A stretch of DNA of 58,245 nucleotides, from the NCBI GenBank assembly GCA_003150035.1, contig QALR01000012.1, positions 1-58,245 of the forward strand. The letters run 5' to 3'. The translations under genes were made by a program, and so were the position numbers. Positions 33,650 through 42,359 of this stretch are shown in pieces (position 1 is the stretch's first letter; each line of letters starts with the position of its first letter). The notes under the pieces were generated by a model that did no database searches, had not been told where the DNA came from, and saw only the letters and a program-made list of their open reading frames with translations. This stretch comes from Clostridiales bacterium. GTDB lineage: Bacteria; Bacillota; Clostridia; Oscillospirales; CAG-272.

Positions 33650-34690
33650 ATGGGAAAAAAAATACTGCTCGGAATGAGCGGCGGCGTGGACAGCACGTAT
33701 GCTGTCTTTGAACTGCAAAAGCAGGGCTTTTCCGTTGAGGGAGCCGTCTTAAAGATGAGCGACAGCACGGATGTCGCGGGCGCGGTGCAGGCTGCCGAGG
33801 CGTTGGGGGTTCCGTTGCACGTCGTGGATTGTACGGAACGCTTCCGTCGGATTGTCATAGAGGATTTTATTTCGGAATATACGAAGGCCAGAACGCCGAA
33901 TCCGTGCGTTATCTGTAACCGCTTTGTCAAAATGGCAGCGTTGTGTGAGGTGGCAGCGTCTCTGGAGATTCCGGCGGTTGCAACCGGTCACTATGCTCGT
34001 CTTTGCCGGGATGAAAAAACAGGGCGCTTTTATATCGCCAAGGCTTCTGATATACACAAGGATCAAAGCTATGTGCTGTGGAGGCTTTCCCAAGAGCAGC
34101 TTTCGATGCTGCATTTTCCGCTGGAGAGGCTTTTGAAGACAGATATTCGGCAGAAGGCAAAAGATATGAATCTTGCTGCTGCCAATGCGCCGGATAGTCA
34201 GGAAATCTGCTTCATTCCGGATGGAGATTATGCGTCTTATGTTGAATCGGTGAGGGGAAGGTTCCCAAAAGGATTTTTCATCGATGATAAGGGTATGCCC
34301 TTGGGTGAACATCAGGGGATTGTTCATTATACCATCGGACAAAGAAAGGGCCTTGGAGTTTCTTTCGGGCATCCCGTGTTTGTTTCAGCCATCGATGCAG
34401 CGGCGAATACCGTGACGCTTTCGGAAGAGTCGGCGGTATTTTCACAGGGGCTTCTTTGCCGATCATTAAATTTTATGAAACTTCTGCCGGGCAACTATGA
34501 TGGCCTTCATATGCAGGTGAAAATCCGCTATTCGGCGAAGCCGGAAGCCGCAACGGTTCAGATTAGGGGAGATGTGGCACAGGTCCAATTTGACCGTCCT
34601 GTGCGTGCAGTGACACCGGGGCAATCGGCGGTCTTTTATCAGGAAGACGAAATCCTGTTTGGCGGTATAATTGATATATCTTTCCGGTAA
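33650..34690 (+). CDS. mnmA: tRNA-specific 2-thiouridylase MnmA
   Basis: A 346-residue MnmA making s2U34 in Lys, Glu and Gln tRNAs. The PP-loop is LLGMSGGVDSTYAVFEL. The catalytic Cys pair lies in TPNPCVICNRFVKM and in DSQEICFIPDGDY. IVHYTIGQRKGLGVS and the C-terminal beta barrel (VTPGQSAVFYQEDEILFGG) complete the family. It is last in the plus-strand housekeeping run; sulfur presumably comes from the same desulfurase as for ThiI. Confidence 0.94.
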   Translation: MGKKILLGMSGGVDSTYAVFELQKQGFSVEGAVLKMSDSTDVAGAVQAAEALGVPLHVVDCTERFRRIVIEDFISEYTKARTPNPCVICNRFVKMAALCEVAASLEIPAVATGHYARLCRDEKTGRFYIAKASDIHKDQSYVLWRLSQEQLSMLHFPLERLLKTDIRQKAKDMNLAAANAPDSQEICFIPDGDYASYVESVRGRFPKGFFIDDKGMPLGEHQGIVHYTIGQRKGLGVSFGHPVFVSAIDAAANTVTLSEESAVFSQGLLCRSLNFMKLLPGNYDGLHMQVKIRYSAKPEAATVQIRGDVAQVQFDRPVRAVTPGQSAVFYQEDEILFGGIIDISFR

Positions 34691-34809
34691 TCTAATTTTT
34701 GTGATATTATTGCGCTCATTTTTTATAATTATTAGCAAAAAAGAACGAAATTTTTACTAAAACTCATGAATTTCATGTTTTTTGTCAAATTTGATATATA
34801 ATAAAAAAC

Positions 34810-34850
34810 CGCCCATTGAATTTATGCAAATTGCATAAATTCAATGGGCG
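34810..34850. terminator. Perfect 20-bp palindrome, probable bidirectional terminator
   Basis: Bases 34810-34829 are the exact reverse complement of 34831-34850 around a single A. AAAAAA lies to the left and a T-rich tract to the right, so it could end transcription of mnmA and block read-through either way. Confidence 0.7.
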
Positions 34851-35248
34851 ATTGAATTTTTTGATTTTTATCCGAATTTCTCTGTTGTGTTAAATTTTAT
34901 TTACTCAATTAAATAGGTTTTCTTAATAAACAAAATTTATATGAAAAAACCTTTGATTTTCTACGGTTTTTTGATTATATAGCACATAACTTCGTAAATT
35001 GAAAATACATTTTCGAAAAACCACAAACGAAGACGGCGGAATATGAATGTTGCTGGAAAAATAAAGATGCCTTTCAAGAGCGAATCCTTTATGAAATATC
35101 ATCGTACAAACAAGAATGATTTGTTAAAAAAAGAAAAAAAGAGCTTTATAAAATTGTTGATTTTTTATTAACCGAGTGGTAACATATTAAGGTAATAACA
35201 AACGTTTATGCTGTTTTTCTGGGTTGTCCTGTAAGCAGCATTGATAGG

Positions 35249-35276
35249 TTGACTGAAACGGTTGAGATTCTATTAT
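35249..35276 (+). promoter_or_regulatory. Promoter of the ABC glycan locus
   Basis: TTGACT at 35249-35254 and TATTAT at 35271-35276 are spaced by 16 bases. The start site would fall only some 10-15 bases before the start codon, so a second, more distal promoter is possible. Confidence 0.5.
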
Positions 35277-35294
35277 ATTTTAGGAGGAAAGTCT

Positions 35295-38200
35295 ATGGTA
35301 AATTCAAGGCTGATCAAAATTCTTGCCTTAACAATCAGCATTTTGATGATATCTGGCATGACGCTTGGCGTGCTTGCTTCTCCAGTGACGACTGCGACAA
35401 GAGCATCAGACGAAAATAGTGCGACAGCGGAGGCTATTGAAAGGCTCTCGGATGATACGTGGGCAGAGTATATGGCGAGGTACGGCAGCTATCCGAATTA
35501 TACGGGTGAACCGATCGTCATTCAGGCTGTCGATGCAGAGGAATCTTCATTGCCCACAGGCGCAGAAGTCATCACGGAACTGGACGGAAGGACAAATGTT
35601 CTTCTCCTTCCAAGTGAGGGGACTGTTACTTGGCAGATTACTGTTCCCGAGTCAGGGCTTTATGCGATTGATCTGTCCTATTATCCGATTGAATCTAAAA
35701 TGTCGGATATTGAGCGGACTCTTCGTATCAATGGAGAGGTTCCTTTTTCCGAGGTCCGTAATCTGGTTATGACAAAAAAATGGGTGGACGATCTCTCTGA
35801 GGTAACGGTTACACGGGATGAGAACGGAAACATTACCAATATAGAGTATGACAAGGATTCTAGTGGAAATGACCGGCGTCCCTCTAAGATAGAGGCACCG
35901 GAATGGATGGAATATACTGTCAGCGATCCGACCGGATATTACAACAACGAGTTTTATTTCTATTTGGAAGCAGGCGAGAACACCATTTCTCTGCAGGCGC
36001 AGAAGGAACCGATGGTATTGGACACCATCACGCTGCGTGAAAGGGAAACCAATATTACTTATGCGGAATATCAGGCGATGAATGAGGCTGCGGGCTATAC
36101 AAAGGCGCCGGATGACTTCAGCATCTTTCTGGAGGCGGAGTACAGCTCAGCGACATCTACCAGTACGATTTATCCGCAGAACGATAAAAGCTCTGCTATC
36201 AACAGCCCACAGAGCGCTAAGGATTCTTTAATCAATGTCATCGGTGGCAACAGCAACAGCTATACATGGTCTACACTCGGCCAGTGGATTGAATGGACTA
36301 TTCAGATCCCCGAGGGGAAGGCTGGACTTTATACCATCAATACTAGATATCTTCAGAGTGCTTCCGAGGGATTGTTCGTTTCCCGCCGTCTGTATCTGGA
36401 CGGAGAAGTACCTTTTGAGGAAGCGAATAATCTTGAGTTCCTCTATGCTAGCGGTTGGGCGACCGGCACTTTTACCGATGGCGAGACGGAGTTTGAATTT
36501 TATCTCTCTGAAGGCGAGCATACGATACGCCTTGAGGTAAATTTCGGCAATCTGGGAAGCCTTATCAGCGATCTTCGTGATTGCGTGACGAGAATCAACG
36601 CGATTTATATTAAGATTCTTCAGATCTCCGGAGCAAGTCCCGATCCCTATATGGACTACAGCTATTATAAAAGAATCCCTGATGAGATTTCGGAAATGGG
36701 TGTTCTTGCAGAAAGGCTGTATACCATTTCGGAACAGATGCAGGAGCTTACCGGACAAACAAGCTCCAGTACAGCAACCATAGAAAACGTTGCCCGTACG
36801 CTGGAAAAGATGGCGAGAGACAGTGAAAGACAGATTGCAAAGAATTTTTCTCAGCTGAAATCCTATATCGGGAACCTCGGCACGTGGATTAACGGTCTTA
36901 GCGAGCAATCACTGATCCTGGATTATTTCGTGATTCAGCCGGCGGGCGGCGAGATGCCCAAGGCAGAGGGAAATTTCTTTCAAAATGCTTGGTATGAGAT
37001 ACAGATGTTCTTTTACAGCTTTTTCGAGGATGAAGCCTCGCTCGCGTCCTCGGTAGAGGGTGAGGATGTAGTGACTGTAGAGGTGTGGACTACAACGTCC
37101 CGTGAGTACACGCAGATTATCCGTTCCCTGGTCGATGAAAACTTTGCGGATGAAAATCCCGGCATTTCTATTAACTTAAAGCTGGTTGCGGCAGGCACGC
37201 TTCTTCCTGCGACTTTTTCCGGCGTGGGGCCTGATGTCATGATGGATGTTACCTCATCCGATGCGATGAATTATGCCGTGCGCGGTGCGACACTTGATGT
37301 CAGTCACTATGATGGCTTTGATGAACTTTACGGATATTTCCATGAATCCGCATGGGTGCCGACTACGGTTGCGCTGGGTTCTCCTGACGGGGAGATTGCG
37401 GTTTATGGGATCCCGCAAACGCAGAATTTTAACGTTATGTTTTACAGAGCGGATATCTTTGCAGAGCTTGGCCTCGATGTTCCGACCAACTGGGATGAAT
37501 TCAATGCCGTTTTGCCTATTCTTTCAAGCCGCAACTATCTCGTGGGTATTGGAAGAAGTACGGAGCGTCCTTCTGTCTTCAATACGTTTATTTATCAAAA
37601 CGGAGGAGAGCTGTACTCCAATAACGGTACGACGATTTCTTTTGATGAGGATGTAACACTAGATGCCTTTACCCGTTTCTGTTCTTACTATACCACCTAT
37701 AACTTCCCGACTACCTATGATCCGCCGAACCGGTTCCGTACAAGTGAGATGCCGCTTTTCATTGGAGATTATATTACCAACTATAACCAGCTTACGGTGT
37801 TCGCTCCTGAAATCAAAGGAATGTGGGGCTTTACCGCAATTCCGGGAACCGTACACGATGATGGAACCGTCAATAATGCCGTAACGGCAACCGTTACCTA
37901 TGCCGTTATTATGAGAGATGCGGCTGCAAGAGGAACGGATGAGGCCGGCTTCCAATTTATTAAATGGTGGATGGGCTCTGAAATCCAAGGACAGTATGCC
38001 AATGAGTTGCTTGCTTTGCTTGGTGCCGCCGGTAAGTATGCGACCGCCAACATGGATGCTTTCAATAATATGTCATGGACCGCGAACGAGATCAGAGAGC
38101 TTGAAAACATCTTTAATAATCTTGTCGGTGTTCCGGAAATGCCGGGCAGCTATATCATCACACGTTATGTGGAATTTGCCGTTCTTAACGTATACAACTC

Positions 38201-38306
38201 CGACTATATTCCGAGTGAAGCTTTAATGGACTATACCAGAACCATCAACAGCGAATTCGAGCGTAAGCGCGAGGAGCTGAGCCGAGAATTTTATATTCCC
38301 AATTAA
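35295..38306 (+). CDS. Very large extracellular solute-binding protein with carbohydrate-binding-like domains
   Basis: A 1003-residue exported protein. The N-terminal hydrophobic segment (about 8-28, ending GVLAS) has no lipobox Cys. Two beta-sandwich modules resembling CBM6/35 repeat the same design (about 40-250 and 270-440; ITVPESGLYAIDLSYYP against IQIPEGKAGLYTINTRYL, each with an RxLxxxGEVPFxE line). Next is a helical segment with coiled-coil character (about 450-560; ISEMGVLAERLYTISEQMQ). Finally a full family 1 sugar-binding domain (about 590-1000) shows VTVEVWTTTSREYTQIIRSL, YGIPQTQNFNVMFYRADIF and FQFIKWWMGSEIQGQYANEL. Typical sugar-binding lipoproteins are 420-550 residues. AGGAGG at 35282-35287 sets the start. 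It probably captures a glycan and passes it to the permeases downstream. Confidence 0.85.
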   Translation: MVNSRLIKILALTISILMISGMTLGVLASPVTTATRASDENSATAEAIERLSDDTWAEYMARYGSYPNYTGEPIVIQAVDAEESSLPTGAEVITELDGRTNVLLLPSEGTVTWQITVPESGLYAIDLSYYPIESKMSDIERTLRINGEVPFSEVRNLVMTKKWVDDLSEVTVTRDENGNITNIEYDKDSSGNDRRPSKIEAPEWMEYTVSDPTGYYNNEFYFYLEAGENTISLQAQKEPMVLDTITLRERETNITYAEYQAMNEAAGYTKAPDDFSIFLEAEYSSATSTSTIYPQNDKSSAINSPQSAKDSLINVIGGNSNSYTWSTLGQWIEWTIQIPEGKAGLYTINTRYLQSASEGLFVSRRLYLDGEVPFEEANNLEFLYASGWATGTFTDGETEFEFYLSEGEHTIRLEVNFGNLGSLISDLRDCVTRINAIYIKILQISGASPDPYMDYSYYKRIPDEISEMGVLAERLYTISEQMQELTGQTSSSTATIENVARTLEKMARDSERQIAKNFSQLKSYIGNLGTWINGLSEQSLILDYFVIQPAGGEMPKAEGNFFQNAWYEIQMFFYSFFEDEASLASSVEGEDVVTVEVWTTTSREYTQIIRSLVDENFADENPGISINLKLVAAGTLLPATFSGVGPDVMMDVTSSDAMNYAVRGATLDVSHYDGFDELYGYFHESAWVPTTVALGSPDGEIAVYGIPQTQNFNVMFYRADIFAELGLDVPTNWDEFNAVLPILSSRNYLVGIGRSTERPSVFNTFIYQNGGELYSNNGTTISFDEDVTLDAFTRFCSYYTTYNFPTTYDPPNRFRTSEMPLFIGDYITNYNQLTVFAPEIKGMWGFTAIPGTVHDDGTVNNAVTATVTYAVIMRDAAARGTDEAGFQFIKWWMGSEIQGQYANELLALLGAAGKYATANMDAFNNMSWTANEIRELENIFNNLVGVPEMPGSYIITRYVEFAVLNVYNSDYIPSEALMDYTRTINSEFERKREELSREFYIPN

Positions 38307-38333
38307 AATATTGTAGCAAAGGAGAAATCGGAC

Positions 38334-39296
38334 ATGTCAGAAAACACTGTTCAAGTAAAGCAGAAGAACCCGAGACCGGTGGCGCGTAAAGATATGACAA
38401 AATGGCAGTGGACGTGGAAAGAGATGAAGCGCAATTATGTTGCTTATATTATGTGCTTTCCGTTCTATCTTATCTTTACCATATTTACCGTGCTTCCCGT
38501 TGTTCTCTCTATGTTCTTCAGCCTTACTATATTCAATTTAATCGAGGCTCCGCAGTTTGTGGGAATCGATAACTATCTGAGACTTTTCCTTGATGACGAT
38601 ATTTTTATTGAGGCGGTCAAAAACACCTTTATATTCGCTGTCATCACAGGACCTGTTTCCTATATTCTTTCCTTATTTGTTGCGTGGTTTATCAATGAGA
38701 TTCCGCCTAAAATCAGAGCGGTCATCACCCTTATCTTTTATGCACCGTCGCTTTCTACCGGTATGACAGCCATTTGGAAGATCATTTTTGACGGAGATTC
38801 CTATGGGTACGCTAACTCTATTCTGATGCGGTTGGATATCATACAATCGCCGATTCTGTTCTTCCAAAACGAAACTTGGATTATGCCGCTGTGTATCGTT
38901 GTGGCGTTGTGGACCTCGCTTGGCGTGTCGTTCCTTGCTTTTATTGGCGGCTTGCAGACTATCCCGAAGGATCAGTACGAGGCGGCGGCGGTGGATGGTA
39001 TTCGAAATCGGTGGCAGGAGTTATGGTACGTGACGCTGCCAAACATGAAGCAGCAGCTACTATTCGGCGCGGTCATGTCCATTACGCAGTCATTTAACTT
39101 TGGTCAGATTGTAACCGATCTTGCCGGCTTTCCGAGCTATAACTATGCGGCGCATACGATTATGCATCATCTGCAGGATTACGGTACAACCCGTTTCGAA
39201 GTCGGATATTCTTCAGCAATCGCAACTGTGCTTTTCCTAATTATGATAGGCGCAAACCTGCTTGTCAATAAATTGCTGTCAAAGGTGGGACAATGA
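38334..39296 (+). CDS. Sugar ABC transporter permease, MalF/UgpA type
   Basis: A 320-residue permease with six predicted membrane helices, the first at about 40-62 after a basic cytoplasmic N-terminus. The EAA loop that docks the ATPase reads PKDQYEAAAVDGIRNRWQEL (EAAAVDG core). It follows the binding-protein gene by 27 bases and precedes its MalG-type partner by one base. No ATPase is encoded here, so a shared MsiK/UgpC-type subunit must be supplied from elsewhere. Confidence 0.92.
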   Translation: MSENTVQVKQKNPRPVARKDMTKWQWTWKEMKRNYVAYIMCFPFYLIFTIFTVLPVVLSMFFSLTIFNLIEAPQFVGIDNYLRLFLDDDIFIEAVKNTFIFAVITGPVSYILSLFVAWFINEIPPKIRAVITLIFYAPSLSTGMTAIWKIIFDGDSYGYANSILMRLDIIQSPILFFQNETWIMPLCIVVALWTSLGVSFLAFIGGLQTIPKDQYEAAAVDGIRNRWQELWYVTLPNMKQQLLFGAVMSITQSFNFGQIVTDLAGFPSYNYAAHTIMHHLQDYGTTRFEVGYSSAIATVLFLIMIGANLLVNKLLSKVGQ

Positions 39297-39297
39297 T

Positions 39298-40173
39298 ATG
39301 GCGAAAAAATTAAGAACACGTAATCATAAAGTTGTCCTTTCCCGCTCCCGGGGGGGCGACGTAGGAATCACCATTTTCCTTTTCATTTTCGGACTTTTCA
39401 TGTTTTTTCCGATGTACTATGCGATTGTACAGTCCCTAAAGCCGCTGGATGAGCTTTGGAACTATCCTCCGAAATTTTACGTCGTAATGCCGACCTTTTC
39501 TAACTATGCAGATATGTTCCAGAGCATGACATCTTCATGGGTGCCGTTTTCACGATATATTTTTAATACGGTATTTATTTCCGTCGTCGGTACATTTGGC
39601 AACTTGGTTTTCGGTTCCCTTGCGGCCTATGCGGTATCAAAAATCAAGTTTCCTGGAAGATCCATTCTATTTGCTGGTGTAAAGTACTCTTTGATGTTTA
39701 CGGCAACGGTTACCAGCATGGTGAACTTTATGACACTCAGCACGCTTGGACTTGTCGATACCTATTGGGCGATTATTATCCCCGCTTGGGGTGCGACGCT
39801 TGGTATGTTCCTGATGCGGCAGTTTATGGTGGACGGTATTTCCGATACGATTTTGGAATCGGCGAGACTAGATGGTTCGAGCGAATTCCGTACCTATTGG
39901 ACCATTGCGATGCCGATGGTAAAGCCTGCGTGGCTGACGCTTATCGTATACTCCTTTAAGGATTTGTGGAATACGCCCGCTTCGGTTTATATCCAAAGCG
40001 AGCAGCTGAAAACCTTTAACTATGCGATTTCGCAAATTGTGTCGGGCGGTATTGCCCGCGCCGGTGTCGGGGCAGCAGGTGCCATTGTCATGCTGATTGT
40101 TCCGGTTATTGTATTTGTTATCAGCCAGAGCCGAATCATTGAAACAATGTCTACCTCTGGTATGAAAGATTGA
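39298..40173 (+). CDS. Carbohydrate ABC transporter permease, MalG/UgpE type
   Basis: A 291-residue permease with six membrane helices (first at about 20-42) and a MalG-type EAA loop, DTILESARLDGSSEFRTYWT. ATG 39298 lies just past the preceding TGA, so translation is coupled. The MalF and MalG types together form the heterodimeric channel. Confidence 0.92.
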   Translation: MAKKLRTRNHKVVLSRSRGGDVGITIFLFIFGLFMFFPMYYAIVQSLKPLDELWNYPPKFYVVMPTFSNYADMFQSMTSSWVPFSRYIFNTVFISVVGTFGNLVFGSLAAYAVSKIKFPGRSILFAGVKYSLMFTATVTSMVNFMTLSTLGLVDTYWAIIIPAWGATLGMFLMRQFMVDGISDTILESARLDGSSEFRTYWTIAMPMVKPAWLTLIVYSFKDLWNTPASVYIQSEQLKTFNYAISQIVSGGIARAGVGAAGAIVMLIVPVIVFVISQSRIIETMSTSGMKD

Positions 40174-40189
40174 TGAAAGGAGGAGCCTC

Positions 40190-42346
40190 ATGAAACGAAT
40201 ATCGAAAATTTTCAGTGTTGTTTTTTGTCTTATCCTCCTTGCCGGTCTGGGGGCGCAGCTGTCTGCAGCATCGGCTCCGTATGAAACGTATACGTATTCG
40301 ATCGACGGTATGGCACTAACATCTCCGCATGCGTATACGCCAAGTGCCTCTATTACTTCTTATGAGATGAATCTGTCGACCGCGCTCAACGCGCCGCGAG
40401 ACATTTTTGTGGACGAAAACGGAAAAATTTATATTTCGGATACAGGAAATAACCGGGTAGTTGTTTGTAATTCTTCATTTGTTGCCGAATTCGAGATTAG
40501 TGAATTCATCAATGAAAACGGTGTGCATGACGCACTTTCCAGTCCAAGAGGACTATTTGTGAACGAAGATACGATTTATGTGTGTGACTGGCAGAATTCA
40601 CGAATCGTTTTGTTTGATTTGGAAGGAAACTTCAAAGAGATTATTGAAGCTCCAACGGCTGACGTCATGGGGTCGGATACCTTGTTCCGTCCGACGGCCG
40701 TCGCAGTCAGTGAGTCCGGTATGATTTATGTAGTGTCTTCCACCACTTACAGTGGCATTATCGCTCTGAATCCAGATGGCTCTTTTCAAAGCTTTTTGGG
40801 TGCGCAGCAGACTTCGGTGTCTCTTGCCGTAAGAATTCGCCGTATGCTTTTTCCGAATGTTGTGACGCAGTCCTATATTTCGACTCCGTATCAGAATCTG
40901 ACGATTGACGACGAGGGACTGATTTGGGCGACGATCATCTTTGGTGAGGATGAAATACCTATGCTGGAGAACGCTATTTCAAGCGGAGCGACGAACAGTA
41001 TTTACGCGCCGGTGAAGCAGCTCAACCCCCGCGGCGACGACATCATGACAAGAAACGGCTTCTTTATGCCGGCGGGTGAAATCAATTTTAGCTTTACTGA
41101 ATTTCAAAACGATTCTTCTGCTTATGGTAGTGTCTTCGGGCCCTCCTCTTTGGTAGATATTGCGCTGGGACCGAATGGTATGTGGTCGGTTATCGACTCG
41201 AAGCGTTCAAAAATTTACACGTATGACAATGAAGGGAACCTGCTGTTCGCGTTCGGTGATCAGGGAAGACAGCTCGGAAACCTTGCGTCTCCGGTAGCCA
41301 TTACCTATGCCGGCAGTGATATTTATGTGCTGGACAGTGTAATGAATTCTATCACCATCTTCCAGCGGACGGATTACGGGGATGCGATTGACCAGGCGCT
41401 GTATCACAACAGTATTCGTGAATATTCCGCTGCTTATAGCGACTGGCAGGAGATTCTCAGACGAAACATCAATTTCGATGCCGCTTATGTCGGAATCGGC
41501 AAAACCCTTTACCGCCAGGGCGAGTATGCGGAAGCAATGGAATACTATAAAATGGCGTATGAGACAGAGAATTACTCCACGGCGTTTCGAAGCTATCGTC
41601 AGGAAATAGTAGAGAAATATATTCTGTTGATTGTCGTTATTGTCGTTGTTGTTTTGATTTTGGTTGCAAAATTCTTTAAATATGTTGGCAAGAAAAATAA
41701 AGCCGGTGAAATCAAAACAGGGAAGCGAACGCTATGGGAAGAGTTTTTGTACGGCTTCCATGTGATCATGCATCCGTTCGACGGCTTCTGGGATTTGAAG
41801 CATGAGAAACGCGGATCTGTGCGGGGCGCTGTTTGTATTGTTGCTCTTACCGTTCTGTCTGTTGCGTATCAAATGATCGGCTCCGCTTATTTGTTTGGCG
41901 GCGGATATCAGGTAAATCTGATCTTCCCTATTATAACAGTACTAGGGCCGTTGATGCTTTGGTGTGTTGCCAACTGGTGCCTGACCACGCTCTTTGATGG
42001 AGAAGGCAGCTTTAAGGATATTTTTATTTCGACATCTTATGCGATTTTGCCGATCCCGCTTATCGGAATTCCCGCGACAATTTGCACGAACTTCTTGTCT
42101 CTTGCAGAAGCGGAATTCATTACGCTGTTCCTTGCAATCTCGTATATCTGGGCAGGAGCACTGATTTTCTTCGGGTCTATGATAACGCACGGGTATTCGA
42201 TGGGACGCAATATTGTAATTACGTTCTTTACCATTGTCGGTATGGTGTTTATTCTGTTCATAATTCTTTTGTTCACGAATTTGATTCAGCAAATGGTTTC
42301 GTTTATTACGAATATTATAACAGAGCTATCGTACCGTGCACAATAA
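40190..42346 (+). CDS. NHL-repeat, TPR and Yip1-domain membrane protein
   Basis: A 718-residue protein in three parts. A signal sequence (about 1-28) leads to an extracellular NHL/six-bladed propeller (about 60-400; NAPRDIFVDENGKIYISDTG, SPRGLFVNEDTIYVCDWQNS, RPTAVAVSESGMIYVVSS). A TPR-like helical pair follows (YSDWQEILRRNINFDAAYVG, KTLYRQGEYAEAMEYYKMAY), then a membrane helix (about 480-500). The C-terminal Yip1-like domain (about 520-718) has five membrane segments, starting FLYGFHVIMHPFDGFWDLKH. It sits between the first permease pair and the DUF5696 gene. It probably senses or organises glycan capture at the membrane; no catalytic residues are obvious. Confidence 0.75.
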   Translation: MKRISKIFSVVFCLILLAGLGAQLSAASAPYETYTYSIDGMALTSPHAYTPSASITSYEMNLSTALNAPRDIFVDENGKIYISDTGNNRVVVCNSSFVAEFEISEFINENGVHDALSSPRGLFVNEDTIYVCDWQNSRIVLFDLEGNFKEIIEAPTADVMGSDTLFRPTAVAVSESGMIYVVSSTTYSGIIALNPDGSFQSFLGAQQTSVSLAVRIRRMLFPNVVTQSYISTPYQNLTIDDEGLIWATIIFGEDEIPMLENAISSGATNSIYAPVKQLNPRGDDIMTRNGFFMPAGEINFSFTEFQNDSSAYGSVFGPSSLVDIALGPNGMWSVIDSKRSKIYTYDNEGNLLFAFGDQGRQLGNLASPVAITYAGSDIYVLDSVMNSITIFQRTDYGDAIDQALYHNSIREYSAAYSDWQEILRRNINFDAAYVGIGKTLYRQGEYAEAMEYYKMAYETENYSTAFRSYRQEIVEKYILLIVVIVVVVLILVAKFFKYVGKKNKAGEIKTGKRTLWEEFLYGFHVIMHPFDGFWDLKHEKRGSVRGAVCIVALTVLSVAYQMIGSAYLFGGGYQVNLIFPIITVLGPLMLWCVANWCLTTLFDGEGSFKDIFISTSYAILPIPLIGIPATICTNFLSLAEAEFITLFLAISYIWAGALIFFGSMITHGYSMGRNIVITFFTIVGMVFILFIILLFTNLIQQMVSFITNIITELSYRAQ

Positions 42347-42359
42347 ACAGGAGGTAAGT

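Larger units (their letters stand above)
34691..35294. other. AT-rich intergenic region before the ABC glycan locus
   Basis: This 600-base stretch contains a perfect 41-base palindrome (34810-34850), then very AT-rich DNA. A 42-codon frame at 35043-35171 has no ribosome site, and the promoter at 35249-35276 belongs to the solute-binding protein gene. No convincing gene is seen. An imperfect dyad TTAACCGAGTGGTAA at 35168-35182 could be an operator for the transporter locus. Confidence 0.5.

Noticed and set aside
35043..35171. 42-codon reading frame in the AT-rich gap
   Set aside because: No ribosome site, low-complexity Lys-rich content and no recognisable motif; typical of chance frames in AT-rich DNA.
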